A stretch of 64,000 nt of DNA from JAFDYH01 sp049840875 (GTDB taxonomy: Bacteria > Bacteroidota > Bacteroidia > Chitinophagales > Chitinophagaceae), in contig JASGJE010000019.1 of NCBI GenBank assembly GCA_049840875.1, positions 682,001 to 746,000 on the forward strand, written 5' to 3'. This document shows positions 8,604 to 17,809 of this stretch, one piece after another (position 1 is the stretch's first letter; each line of letters starts with the position of its first letter). Made by a program: the position numbers and the translations under genes. The notes beneath the pieces were generated by a model that was not told the DNA's origin, searched no databases, and saw only the letters and a list, made by a program, of their open reading frames with translations.

Positions 8604-11498
8604 ATGAGATTATTTGAAGAACAGCAATCAGAGTTTACAGGAAAACATATTGGTCCCAGTGAAAAAGAAGCTGCGCAAATGCTCAAAGTCATTGGCGTAG
8701 AATCTATCGATGAATTAATTGATCAAACGGTACCGGCGGGTATTAGGATGAAGAAGCCGCTGAATATTCCTGCAGCAATCAGCGAAAGCGATTACCTGCA
8801 ACATATCAAAGAAGTTTCGCTGAAAAATAAAGTGTTTCACAATTATATCGGCCAGGGATATTATAATACCATCACGCCTTCTGTTATCCTGAGAAATGTT
8901 TTTGAGAATCCGGGTTGGTACACACAATACACGCCCTACCAGGCTGAAATTTCACAAGGTCGTTTAGAAAGCCTGTTGAATTTTCAAACGATGGTAAGCG
9001 ACCTTACTGACCTTCCTCTTGCCAACGCATCACTGCTCGACGAAGCAACTGCCGCCGCAGAAGCGATGACCATGTTTTTCAATTATCTGAATAGAGATCA
9101 TGATCATATCAGCAGGCCAAAGTTTTTTGTAGACAATGAAATATTTCCGCAAACAATCGATGTGCTTATTACAAGAGCAAAGCCTGTTGGAATTGAAATT
9201 GTGAAGGGTGATTATAAAAATGCGACGATCGATTCATCTTACTTTGGCGCTATCGTTCAATATCCGAATGATAAAGGATCAGTAGAAGATTACAGGGATT
9301 TTATTTCGAAAGTTCATGCATCAGGTGCGTTAGCTGTAATGGCTACAGATCTTTTAGCATTGACATTGCTGACACCACCGGGTGAATTAGGCGCAGATGC
9401 GGCAGTCGGTTCAGCACAGCGCTTCGGTGTTCCGCTTGGCTATGGCGGCCCACATGCAGCTTTTTTTGCGGCGAAAGATGAGTTTAAAAGAAATATTCCA
9501 GGCCGCATTATCGGAGTGAGCATTGATGCGCAGGGTAACCGTGCCCTGAGAATGGCTTTACAGACAAGAGAACAACATATCAAGAGAGAAAAAGCGACTT
9601 CTAATATTTGTACTGCGCAGGCTTTGTTGGCGAATATGGCTGCAATGTATGCCGTATATCATGGGCCAAAAGGTTTGAAAGCAATTGCGTTGCGGACACA
9701 TGCATTAACAGTTCGCATAGCATCAGCGTTTAAGGCAGCAGGTATTAAAGTATTGAATGAAGGTTTTTTTGACACCATACATTTCTCCGTCAGCAACGCT
9801 GAAGAATTTAAAAAAGCAACTGAAAAGAACCAGGTTAATTTCCGCTCTTTTGATGATGGTACTTTCAGTATCAATATCGGAGAAGTAGATAACCAGTTCA
9901 TCAAAGACACTGAAAAAAACCTTAATAAAATATTCAGTGCGGCTGAATCAAAGAATATCACTTTGTCGTTTGATGATTCCGGAGCCTTAATTGGCATACC
10001 TGCAACATCGCAACGTGTAACTGATTATTTACTACATCCTGTTTTCAATACACATCATAGCGAAAGCGAAATGATGCGCTATATAAAGTACCTGGAAAAC
10101 AAAGACCTTTCTCTGAACACGTCAATGATTTCACTGGGCAGTTGTACTATGAAATTGAATGCCGCCAGTGAAATGATGCCATTAAGTTGGGCGCACTGGA
10201 GTAAAATTCATCCGTTTGCACCTGCAAGCCAGACAAAAGGATATCAGCAGGTCATTAATGATCTTTCAAAATATCTCTGTAAAATCACTGCTTTCGATGC
10301 ATGCAGCTTACAGCCAAACAGCGGCGCACAAGGTGAGTATGCCGGCTTATTAACGATTAAAGCATTTCATGAAGCAAATGGCGACCATCATCGAAATGTA
10401 ATGTTGATTCCGATTTCAGCTCATGGCACCAACCCAGCTTCAGCAGTAATGGTTGGAATGAAAGTCGTTGTTGTAAAGGCGCTGGAGAATGGTTATATCG
10501 ATGTGGAAGATTTGAAAGCAAAAGCAACAGAGCATGCTGCAAATCTTGCCGGCATTATGGTTACTTATCCTAGTACTTATGGTGTATATGAAGAAACGAT
10601 AAAAGACATTACAAAGATTATTCACCAATATGGCGGACAAGTATACATGGATGGCGCCAACATGAATGCACAGGTTGGATTAACTGCTCCGGGTTTGATC
10701 GGCGCTGATGTATGTCACCTTAATCTTCATAAAACGTTTGCCATACCACACGGTGGCGGCGGTCCCGGTATGGGCCCGATATGTGTAAAGAAACATCTTG
10801 CTGCTCATTTACCGGGTCACGTTACCATTGCAAATGGTAAGGGCGCAGTTTCTGCAGCTCCTTTTGGATCAGCATCAATATTATTAATCAGTTATGGTTA
10901 TATCAGAATGCTCGGCGCTGAAGGTGTGAAGAGAGCAACTGAGTTTGCAATTTTCAATGCAAACTATATGCGTGCAAGATTGGCGGGAGAATATGATATT
11001 CTTTATACCAATCACAACGGACAATGTGCACATGAATTTATTGTTGATTTAAGACCCTTCAAAAAATCTGCAGATATAGAAGCGGAAGATATCGCAAAAC
11101 GTTTAATCGACTATGGTTTTCATGCGCCGACTATGAGTTTTCCTGTGCCCGGCACAATCATGATCGAACCTACTGAAAGTGAAGACAAAGCTGAACTGGA
11201 TCGCTTTTGTGATGCAATGCTTGGCATCAGGGAAGAAATAAGGGCAATAGAAGAAAACCGCGCAGACAGAAAAGACAATGCATTGAAAAATGCTCCACAT
11301 ACACAATTTATAGTTATCAGTTCGGCATGGACAAGGCCTTATACAAGAGAAGATGCTGCCTTCCCATTGCCGTATGTGCGTGAAAATAAATTCTGGCCTT
11401 CGGTGGCGAGAGTAAATAACACACATGGCGACAGAAACCTGATATGCACATGTGAACCCGTATCATCATATGCAGAGCCTGAACCTGCACTATCTTAA
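8604..11498 (+). CDS. gcvP: Aminomethyl-transferring glycine dehydrogenase (P-protein of glycine cleavage system)
   Basis: This PLP enzyme decarboxylates glycine and passes the aminomethyl group to the lipoyl arm of GcvH. The single-chain 964-residue form, with two homologous halves, is present. The N-terminal RHIGP-type motif appears as KHIGPSEKE. YIGQGYYNTITPSVILRN and the LLDEATAAAEAM segment follow. The C-terminal half carries MISLGSCTMKLN, the glycine-rich HGGGGPGMGP loop and the PLP lysine in LNLHKTFAIPHGG. The C-terminus PYVRENKFWPSVARVNN is conserved. Other gcv genes are not in the window. A DUF1080 gene starts only 5 nt after the stop. Confidence 0.97.
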   Translation: MRLFEEQQSEFTGKHIGPSEKEAAQMLKVIGVESIDELIDQTVPAGIRMKKPLNIPAAISESDYLQHIKEVSLKNKVFHNYIGQGYYNTITPSVILRNVFENPGWYTQYTPYQAEISQGRLESLLNFQTMVSDLTDLPLANASLLDEATAAAEAMTMFFNYLNRDHDHISRPKFFVDNEIFPQTIDVLITRAKPVGIEIVKGDYKNATIDSSYFGAIVQYPNDKGSVEDYRDFISKVHASGALAVMATDLLALTLLTPPGELGADAAVGSAQRFGVPLGYGGPHAAFFAAKDEFKRNIPGRIIGVSIDAQGNRALRMALQTREQHIKREKATSNICTAQALLANMAAMYAVYHGPKGLKAIALRTHALTVRIASAFKAAGIKVLNEGFFDTIHFSVSNAEEFKKATEKNQVNFRSFDDGTFSINIGEVDNQFIKDTEKNLNKIFSAAESKNITLSFDDSGALIGIPATSQRVTDYLLHPVFNTHHSESEMMRYIKYLENKDLSLNTSMISLGSCTMKLNAASEMMPLSWAHWSKIHPFAPASQTKGYQQVINDLSKYLCKITAFDACSLQPNSGAQGEYAGLLTIKAFHEANGDHHRNVMLIPISAHGTNPASAVMVGMKVVVVKALENGYIDVEDLKAKATEHAANLAGIMVTYPSTYGVYEETIKDITKIIHQYGGQVYMDGANMNAQVGLTAPGLIGADVCHLNLHKTFAIPHGGGGPGMGPICVKKHLAAHLPGHVTIANGKGAVSAAPFGSASILLISYGYIRMLGAEGVKRATEFAIFNANYMRARLAGEYDILYTNHNGQCAHEFIVDLRPFKKSADIEAEDIAKRLIDYGFHAPTMSFPVPGTIMIEPTESEDKAELDRFCDAMLGIREEIRAIEENRADRKDNALKNAPHTQFIVISSAWTRPYTREDAAFPLPYVRENKFWPSVARVNNTHGDRNLICTCEPVSSYAEPEPALS

Positions 11499-11503
11499 TA
11501 TTT

Positions 11504-12355
11504 ATGAGCAAATTCTTTTTAACGATTGCAATTGTTTCGTGCTCTGTTATTATTACAAATGCGCAGAACAAAAGCAAAGAAGATTGGATATCGCTATTTA
11601 ACGGAAAAGATATCAATGACTGGGTAACGAAAGTCAATCACCATGAAACAGGCGATAACTTTGGAAATACCTTTCGGGTGGAAGATGGTATGATTAAAGT
11701 CCGTTATGATCAGTATGATAAATACAATGAGCAGTTCGCACATCTTTATTTTAAAAAGCCATTCTCCTATTATCATCTTGTCGTAGAATATCGTTTTGTA
11801 GGCGAGTGGCGAAAAGATGCTCCTGAGTATACTAATATGAATAGCGGTATTATGATTCATTCGCAGGATCCATATACAATGCCGAAAGAACAGAACTGGC
11901 CGATCTCAATCGAGTTCCAGCTATTGGGAGGTTTAAAACAAGGCGAAGCGAGACCAACGGGAAATATGTGTTCACCCGGAACAAATATTGTTTATAAAGG
12001 AAAACTGGACAGTACACATTGCATCAACTCTTCTTCTAAAACTTATTTTGGTGATCAATGGGTAAGAGCTGAAATAATTGTTCTCGGTGATTCATTAATC
12101 ACGCATATAATTAATGGCGATACAGTTTTACAATATTCAAAACCACAGATCGGCGGTGGCGTTGTTCAGAACTATGATCCGAAAATAAAAATAGACGGAA
12201 AGATTCTTAGTGAAGGTTTTATCGCCTTGCAAAGCGAAGGTCAGCCAATTGATTTCAGGAGAGTTGAGATTTTAAATCTCGAAGGTTGTATGGATCCTAA
12301 ATCTAAAAATTATAGAAGCTATTTTGTAAAAAATAATCCTGCGTTGTGTAAATAA
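11504..12355 (+). CDS. DUF1080 (3-keto-disaccharide hydrolase-like) secreted protein
   Basis: The protein has 283 residues, a signal peptide (IAIVSCSVIITNAQ, cleavage around residue 21), and the DUF1080 start WISLFNGKDINDWVTK. The family has a concanavalin-like beta-sandwich, and some members hydrolyse 3-keto-disaccharides. MNSGIMIHSQDP and the WPISIEFQLLGG strand are typical. The C-terminus has two cysteines in GCMDPKSKNYRSYF and NPALCK. The start lies 5 nt behind gcvP, so co-transcription is likely although the functions are unrelated. Substrate is unknown. Confidence 0.85.
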   Translation: MSKFFLTIAIVSCSVIITNAQNKSKEDWISLFNGKDINDWVTKVNHHETGDNFGNTFRVEDGMIKVRYDQYDKYNEQFAHLYFKKPFSYYHLVVEYRFVGEWRKDAPEYTNMNSGIMIHSQDPYTMPKEQNWPISIEFQLLGGLKQGEARPTGNMCSPGTNIVYKGKLDSTHCINSSSKTYFGDQWVRAEIIVLGDSLITHIINGDTVLQYSKPQIGGGVVQNYDPKIKIDGKILSEGFIALQSEGQPIDFRRVEILNLEGCMDPKSKNYRSYFVKNNPALCK

Positions 12356-12422
12356 ATTTGTGATATTAAGTCCCCCTCAGTTTGTAGTAATTCTCTTCAA
12401 TAAAGTTGGATACAAAATAAAA

Positions 12423-12457
12423 AACCTGCTTTATTGAAAAGTTCAACAAAGCAGGTT
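12423..12457 (-). terminator. Hairpin terminator of the DUF4399 gene
   Basis: Arms AACCTGCTT and AAGCAGGTT pair perfectly, and inner TTGAA/TTCAA extend the stem past a small internal loop. The flanking A-rich track at 12412-12422 supplies the U-run for the minus-strand transcript. It may also stop transcription from the DUF1080 side. Confidence 0.7.
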
Positions 12458-12489
12458 ATCCTGGTATTACGTATGGAGAAATCGGGAAA

Positions 12490-13026
12490 TTACTTTTTTA
12501 CATCTACTGTGATAGTAGTTGCAAGTTTGCTGCCATAAGAGCGGTGCAAACCATCTGCAAACTGTAATGTCAGTTTGTGCTTTCCTGGCGTTAGTTTCAC
12601 TTCAGTTTCAGTCTGTGCTTTACCGAAATGAAGATGTGTTGAATCTTTTGGTACCATTGTACCGGCAGTCAATGAATCTTCAGCATCAATAAATAAATGA
12701 TGATGTCCAACACCAGCGATAACCGGACCAGCAGTATCTACTTTAATTCCTTCAGCGCCCATTTGCACTTTCAATGGAGAAGAAACCGTAGCGCCATTCT
12801 TCAAACCTTTAAACATTACTTTGGCGCCAGCGGGTACATCCGGGAGTGGCGGAGCAGGTTTGGATGCGTCAACAGTATGGTTCATGGTATCATGTTTCAT
12901 ACCAGCCATCGTATCTGTTTTTGCCGCCGCTGTTGTATCCGCAGTTTTTGCAGATTGGTCACTCGAGTTATTACAGGCTATTATTACCAATGCACAAACG
13001 ATTGGCAATACAAATTGTCTTTTCAT
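12490..13026 (-). CDS. DUF4399 lipoprotein
   Basis: The protein has 178 residues and a lipobox (VIIAC, Cys at about residue 18). A Thr/Ala/Met-rich linker with repeated MAGMKHDTMNH-type residues follows, then a DUF4399 domain: VMFKGLKNGATVSSPLKVQMG, GVGHHHLFID, THLHFGKAQTE and LTPGKHKLTLQFADG. The histidine-rich segments could bind metal, but this is an inference. Family function is unknown. The gene stands alone between two hairpins. Confidence 0.85.
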   Translation of the reverse strand: MKRQFVLPIVCALVIIACNNSSDQSAKTADTTAAAKTDTMAGMKHDTMNHTVDASKPAPPLPDVPAGAKVMFKGLKNGATVSSPLKVQMGAEGIKVDTAGPVIAGVGHHHLFIDAEDSLTAGTMVPKDSTHLHFGKAQTETEVKLTPGKHKLTLQFADGLHRSYGSKLATTITVDVKK

Positions 13027-13078
13027 AATTAAAAGAATTTGCGCAAAGGTATGGGTATTTAAAACAGGGAATAAAAAA

Positions 13079-13104
13079 CAGCAGACCCGTTTCCGGGCCT
13101 GCTG
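13079..13104 (-). terminator. Hairpin terminator of the DUF6600 gene
   Basis: Arms CAGCAGACCCG and CGGGCCTGCTG pair with one mismatch around a TTTC loop. The A-run at 13071-13078 becomes the U-run on the minus-strand RNA. Confidence 0.75.
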
Positions 13105-13128
13105 TAAGCATAAGTGTATGAAAAACTA

Positions 13129-14544
13129 TTATCCTCTTCGTCCGCGTCCAAAACCGTGGCCATTATTACCACCGTTATTGGGCTGACTGAATTGCCTTGG
13201 TTGTTCCTGCCTTCTCATTTCAGGAAATGATTGGCGTTGCTGTTGCGGCTGATTAAAACTCCTGTTATTGAATGCCTCTCTTCTTTGTGGTTGTTGCTGA
13301 GTTTGCGGACTATTGTTTTGGAAACTGCGGTTGTTATCGCGATTAAAATTATCATTGCTTCTTACAGGTGCTGATCGCTGAAAACGATTCTGATCTACCG
13401 GGCGATCAAAGCCTCTGCGATTGTCTTGTCCAAATGCATCACGCACACTTCTTTCTCTTGTTGCATTGTTGTTATCATTTCGTTGTTGCTGCGCCTGATT
13501 ATTCCGTTGATTCAACCAGTCGTTGTTCCTGTCGTTTCTTTGATCAAATGATCGCGGAGAATTATCGCGTTGTGCTGGAGAATTATTTTGCTGTTGCTGA
13601 AATCTGTTATTATCCTGCCGTTGTGCATTTTGCTGGTTGAAACGATCATTGAAGTTATTTCTCTGATCCGCATTCCGGTTATCAAAACGATTATTGTTTG
13701 CATCAGCACGATTATTAAATCCGTTACGACGATCGTTTCTTGCAACTGCATTGTTGCCACGGTATTCATCAAATCTTCTTGGCTCTGCAGTTCTGATGGT
13801 ATTGTTTTCGCGGCGCACCGACGGTCTGTAGATAGATACTTCATTGTTTCTGAAACCTGCACGACCTGGCCTTGAAATATCCCTTACATTGACAGAATTA
13901 ATTCTACCATTGGTAAACCGCTCTGCATCCATTCTGCGTGGGCCTGTTACAAATACGTTACGATTGTAGTTATAGTTATTAATGATAGTTGTGCGATTGA
14001 TAATGGTTAAATTCTCCCTGAAACTCACACAATAATCATATATCCTTGGAGAAGTGATATACCGTGAGGGCGCAAAACACCAGTAATTATATGGAGGAGC
14101 ATAACTGGAAAAGCCAACACTGATACTAAAACCTGGTCTTAATGGAGCCCAACCATAATAATCGCCACCACCGCGCCATGCTACCCATGCAGGTGACCAT
14201 TCATAGCCAGGCATCCACATCCATCCATACATATCATCATAAAACCAGCGACCATAGTGGAAGGGAGCCCATCCCCACGAGTAGTCCGATACCCACATCC
14301 ATTCATAGTCATCATTCCATACCCAATGACCATTGGTACTATAAGGACGAAAATCAGCACCTTCATCCGGGCACCATACATAGCCGTATTCGGGATAATC
14401 GATCCATCGTCCATAGGGACTCAGGTCATCATAAAAATCCTGGTACGTAACATCGCCGTCCGGTTGTGCCGAAACGTTATTACGTAGACCGGTTAACAGC
14501 ATTATCATAAATGCCATTAACGAAATATGCATAAACCGTTTCAT
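13129..14544 (-). CDS. DUF6600 (YXWGXW-repeat-type) secreted protein with Asn/Gln/Arg-rich tail
   Basis: I take the ATG at 14544 because it puts a signal peptide (MKRFMHISLMAFMIMLLTGL, cleavage after VSAQ) at the N-terminus. An upstream in-frame ATG at 14580 would add 12 residues. Residues about 25-150 are the aromatic DUF6600 domain with repeated W-x-P-x-x-Y-G-R-W units such as WGWAPFHYGRWFYDD and YYGWAPLRPG. The remaining 290 residues are low complexity, dominated by Asn, Gln, Arg and Phe, and end in a Gly/Arg cluster (HGFGRGRRG). No catalytic residues are evident. It is likely a periplasmic or surface protein of unknown role; the tail may be disordered or aggregation-prone. Confidence 0.75.
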   Translation of the reverse strand: MKRFMHISLMAFMIMLLTGLRNNVSAQPDGDVTYQDFYDDLSPYGRWIDYPEYGYVWCPDEGADFRPYSTNGHWVWNDDYEWMWVSDYSWGWAPFHYGRWFYDDMYGWMWMPGYEWSPAWVAWRGGGDYYGWAPLRPGFSISVGFSSYAPPYNYWCFAPSRYITSPRIYDYCVSFRENLTIINRTTIINNYNYNRNVFVTGPRRMDAERFTNGRINSVNVRDISRPGRAGFRNNEVSIYRPSVRRENNTIRTAEPRRFDEYRGNNAVARNDRRNGFNNRADANNNRFDNRNADQRNNFNDRFNQQNAQRQDNNRFQQQQNNSPAQRDNSPRSFDQRNDRNNDWLNQRNNQAQQQRNDNNNATRERSVRDAFGQDNRRGFDRPVDQNRFQRSAPVRSNDNFNRDNNRSFQNNSPQTQQQPQRREAFNNRSFNQPQQQRQSFPEMRRQEQPRQFSQPNNGGNNGHGFGRGRRG

Positions 14545-14725
14545 GTAGGTTAAGTTTTTATAAGTAAAATTTGTTTCCATAATCTGCTTTTAAAGTTTCT
14601 TAATTTCTCAGAACTTTTTCTACACTAAACTTAGTACTATTATTATGCCACTGCATGTATCTCTCTGTACTTTAATGTTTTGTTATATAAAGTGCTGATA
14701 AATTTTTGGATGATGCAACCATTTG

Positions 14726-14877
14726 GAGAGAAGGAGTAAGCAATTTGCAATCGGCAATTCCTTGAACATTGAAAATCGATTATTGAATGTTGGATATTTC
14801 ATTTCGCAGTTTAAGGAAATAAGCGATAAACACCATGCAACTGCAAATTGCCGATTGCGAATTACCAATTCTCCACG
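14726..14877. repeat. MITE-like imperfect inverted repeat
   Basis: GCAATCGGCAATT at 14747-14759 recurs inverted at 14846-14858. Similarity continues outward on both sides (AATT[T/C]GCAATCGGCAATT, then GGAGA near each outer end). The pair spans about 150 bp with an AT-rich centre. It lies upstream of the J-domain gene and reads through as an apparent N-terminal extension of it. It looks like a dispersed intergenic hairpin element, but copy number cannot be judged here. Confidence 0.6.
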
Positions 14878-14899
14878 GGCTTCGCTACATTGCGCATTC

Positions 14900-15547
14900 A
14901 TGCTAAAAGACTATTATAAAATATTGGGAGTCGAACCATCTGCAACTTTTGCGGAAATAAAAAAAGCATATTATCGTCTTGCTCAACAATATCATCCCGA
15001 TAAGAATTCAAACAAAGAATACTCATCAGCACTTTTTACAGAAGTAAAAGAAGCGTACGAGGTATTAACAAATCCAGCCAAAAAAGACTACTATTTGCAA
15101 CAACGCTGGTACCAACAAAGCACAGGAAGCAGAAGGTTTCAATCGCAAGCTATTACTCCACCATTTATCTTAAAACAATTTATCGAACTTGACAGGTATA
15201 CTTCCCGGTTAGATAGCTTCAGAATGGATAAGCAGGGGTTGTATGAATACCTGAACGATCTTTTGGATGAAGGCTCAATTGGAAAATTAAAAGAATTTAA
15301 CGAGCAGGAAATAAGTAATGAAATAGTCACTCTCTCACTTAAAATTGCAGCTTACCTGGATTTTTCACAGGCAAAATCGATTACTGATAAATTATATCGT
15401 TTGGCCGGTGCTCAATCTTCAACAGAGAAAATTGATCTTTTCCTAAGGCAGTTTAAAAGGAAAACAACCTGGGAACAAAGAAAAATTTACATCATTTTTA
15501 TTGCTACAATTATCATCGTTGTTCTTATTTATTTGGTAAGCCGCTGA
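14900..15547 (+). CDS. Membrane-anchored J-domain (DnaJ-like) protein
   Basis: The N-terminal J domain (residues about 1-65) has the start DYYKILGVEPSATFAEIKKAYYRLA, the HPD motif in QQYHPDKNS, and the closing FTEVKEAYEVLTNPAKKDYY, so it should stimulate an Hsp70 partner. A C-terminal hydrophobic helix (IYIIFIATIIIVVLIYLV) anchors it in the membrane, with the J domain probably cytoplasmic. The ATG at 14900 is preferred: the open frame extends upstream to 14723, but that part is an inverted repeat and not protein-like. There is no Gly/Phe region and no zinc finger, so this is a class III J-protein and not DnaJ itself. Confidence 0.85.
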   Translation: MLKDYYKILGVEPSATFAEIKKAYYRLAQQYHPDKNSNKEYSSALFTEVKEAYEVLTNPAKKDYYLQQRWYQQSTGSRRFQSQAITPPFILKQFIELDRYTSRLDSFRMDKQGLYEYLNDLLDEGSIGKLKEFNEQEISNEIVTLSLKIAAYLDFSQAKSITDKLYRLAGAQSSTEKIDLFLRQFKRKTTWEQRKIYIIFIATIIIVVLIYLVSR

Positions 15548-15560
15548 CGTCGCGATCATT

Positions 15561-15568
15561 TATCTTTG
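15561..15568 (+). promoter_or_regulatory. Candidate -7 promoter box at the ABC-F start codon
   Basis: TATCTTTG is an exact TAnnTTTG match ending 4 nt before the ATG at 15573. Transcription would then begin at or next to the start codon, giving a leaderless mRNA. The nearest TTG (15533-15535) is 25 nt away, longer than the usual 19-21. Confidence 0.4.
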
Positions 15569-15572
15569 CGTC

Positions 15573-17444
15573 ATGCATTATGTTTCTGTAGAGGGTTTAA
15601 CAAAGAGTTACGGCATCACGCCGCTTTTCCGGGATATTTCGTTTCATATTGAAGAAGGCGATAAGATTGCTTTGGTCGCGAAAAATGGAACAGGTAAATC
15701 TACTTTGTTGAAGATTTTATCAGGTAAAGAAGTACAGGATGAGGGCAAACTTTGGGTAAATAAAGACGTTGATGTTGTTTTATTCGAACAGGAACCTGCG
15801 TTTGACGAAACAAAAAATATTCTTGACAATATTTTCTTTCATTCTCACCCAGTACTAAATGCAATTAAAGAGTTTGAGCTAATCAGTGAGGATGGTGATG
15901 CAGATAAACTAAGCGCTGCAATCATAAAAATGGATGAGTTGGGCGCCTGGGATTTTGATGCGAAAGTGAAGCAGGTATTGGGCAAACTGAACATTCACAA
16001 TCTTCAGCAAAAAGTAAGCACACTCAGTGGCGGACAACGCAAACGTGTGGCTCTTGCAAAGACGTTAATTGATATCGGTTTTGAACACAAACATGTTTTG
16101 CTCGTGATGGATGAGCCTACCAATCACCTGGATGTAGAAATGGTGGAATGGCTGGAGCATTTTCTTAACAAAGAACGGGTTACATTATTACTGGTTACCC
16201 ATGACCGTTATTTTCTCGATGCAGTTTGTGAAGAAATATGGGAATTGGATGGCAGCAATCTTTATATGTACAAAGGTGATTACGAGAATTACATCGAGAA
16301 AAAAGCCGCGAGGATAGAAAGCGAATCGGCAAGTATTGATAAAGCAAAAAATCTTTATCGCAAAGAGTTGGAATGGATGCGCAAGCAGCCCAAGGCAAGA
16401 ACAACAAAAGCGAAAAGCAGGCAGGATGCTTTTTACGATACCGAAGCAAAAGCGAAACAAAAGATCGAAGACCAGCAGCTGCAGTTGCAAATGAAGATGA
16501 ACAGGTTGGGTGGTAAAATTATTGAACTGAAGAAAGTATATAAAAGTTTTGGAGACAAAATAATTCTTAAAGGATTTGACTACACATTCAAACGGGGTGA
16601 ACGTGTTGGCGTTATTGGAAAAAATGGCGCAGGTAAATCTACTTTCTTAAACATCTTGCAGGGAATTGAAGAGGCTGACAGCGGGAAAATTAACACTGGC
16701 GACACCGTTATATTTGGAAATTATTCTCAAAAAGGCTTGACGATCAAAGAAGACATGCGGGTGATTGAATTTGTAAAGTCAATTGCTGAAAACTTTCCAT
16801 TGGCATCCGGTGGCTCATTAAGTGCAGCACAATTCCTGCAATTATTTCTGTTTGAACCAGACAAGCAATACACTTACGTAAGCAAGCTAAGCGGTGGTGA
16901 GAAAAGAAGATTGCATCTGCTAAGTATTCTATTTCGCAATCCTAACTTTTTAATTCTTGACGAGCCTACAAACGATCTTGACCTTCCGACTCTTGGTGTA
17001 TTGGAAAATTTTCTAAGCGAGTTTCCCGGCTGCCTTGTTATCGCTTCGCATGATCGCTATTTTATGGATAGATTAGTTGATCACCTGTTTGTCTTTGAAG
17101 GTAATGGCATAGTAAGAGATTTTCCGGGCAATTACACACAATACCGGCTGGAACAAAAAGATGATGATGTTGTTATCGCAGAGAAAAAAACGCCGTTAAC
17201 AATTCCTGCTGCTTCGGTGGTAACCTCTGCCCGCAAACCATCATACAAGGAAAAGCGAGAGTTTGAAACACTTGAGAAAGAAATCGCAGACCTCAACCTG
17301 GAAAAGCGGACTATTACCAGCAAATTAAGCGATGGGAATACCTCATTTGACGAGTTGCAAAAGCTTTCCAATCGCATCGGCGAGGTAACGCAATTACTGG
17401 ATGAAAAAGAAATGCGTTGGCTGGAATTGAGTGAAGTAATGTAA
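15573..17444 (+). CDS. ABC-F family ATP-binding protein (Uup-like)
   Basis: The protein has 623 residues and two ATP-binding cassettes with no membrane segment, the ABC-F layout. Cassette 1 has Walker A GKNGTGKSTLL, signature LSGGQRKRVALAK, and Walker B LLVMDEPTNHLD. Cassette 2 has GKNGAGKSTFL, LSGGEKRRLHLL and FLILDEPTNDLD. Between them lies the basic linker (RKELEWMRKQPKARTTKAKSR) that contacts tRNA in this family. The C-terminal 80 residues (EKREFETLEKEIADL onward) form the coiled coil seen in Uup. Such proteins act at the ribosome or in DNA transactions. Antibiotic-resistance function is not implied by the sequence. Confidence 0.92.
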   Translation: MHYVSVEGLTKSYGITPLFRDISFHIEEGDKIALVAKNGTGKSTLLKILSGKEVQDEGKLWVNKDVDVVLFEQEPAFDETKNILDNIFFHSHPVLNAIKEFELISEDGDADKLSAAIIKMDELGAWDFDAKVKQVLGKLNIHNLQQKVSTLSGGQRKRVALAKTLIDIGFEHKHVLLVMDEPTNHLDVEMVEWLEHFLNKERVTLLLVTHDRYFLDAVCEEIWELDGSNLYMYKGDYENYIEKKAARIESESASIDKAKNLYRKELEWMRKQPKARTTKAKSRQDAFYDTEAKAKQKIEDQQLQLQMKMNRLGGKIIELKKVYKSFGDKIILKGFDYTFKRGERVGVIGKNGAGKSTFLNILQGIEEADSGKINTGDTVIFGNYSQKGLTIKEDMRVIEFVKSIAENFPLASGGSLSAAQFLQLFLFEPDKQYTYVSKLSGGEKRRLHLLSILFRNPNFLILDEPTNDLDLPTLGVLENFLSEFPGCLVIASHDRYFMDRLVDHLFVFEGNGIVRDFPGNYTQYRLEQKDDDVVIAEKKTPLTIPAASVVTSARKPSYKEKREFETLEKEIADLNLEKRTITSKLSDGNTSFDELQKLSNRIGEVTQLLDEKEMRWLELSEVM

Positions 17445-17675
17445 TAGAGCTATGGCTGACGCAGTGTTTCTTCGAAGTAAGTTATTTCCGTTTTATCCAT
17501 TGTTGACGTGCTGTTGCTAAAATAGCAGCAGCTGTTTTTATGCGATAGAAAGCCAGGCTATTGTCGGATCGTAAAGGCCGTCTCACACAAAATCAAGTAC
17601 TTATAAGGAATTCGGTAGCCGCCAAAACCCTTGCCAGTGGGGGATTTTAAAGATTTGTAAATCGTGAGTAAAATG
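17445..17675. other. Intergenic DNA without recognised feature
   Basis: The stretch between the ABC-F gene and the promoter at 17676 has short open frames only and no hairpin terminator or repeat that I could support. Confidence 0.5.
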
Positions 17676-17706
17676 TTGCAAAATAAAATAATCCTTTATA
17701 CCTTTA
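17676..17706 (+). promoter_or_regulatory. Promoter of the 36-aa membrane protein gene
   Basis: TTG (17676-17678), 20-nt spacer, then TACCTTTA (17699-17706), one base from TAnnTTTG. Spacing fits the Bacteroidota primary sigma factor. The predicted start near 17710 gives a leader of about 100 nt before the ATG at 17810. Confidence 0.55.
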
Positions 17707-17809
17707 GTCCTGATCCCGTCCCCTGTAAAACACAGCAAGTTTCATAGAACCATCCCGTATCTCCTTTGAGAACCTGTTAACTCAATTTTGTAATTAAAAA
17801 CTTCTGTGC

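Noticed and set aside
12821..13186. Open frame of 121 aa overlapping the DUF4399 gene start and the DUF6600 terminator
   Set aside because: It is antisense to a well-supported lipoprotein and crosses a terminator.
13368..13875. Overlapping frames within the Asn/Gln-rich gene (for example 13570-13875 plus)
   Set aside because: Low-complexity codons make long open frames on all strands; they carry no independent evidence.
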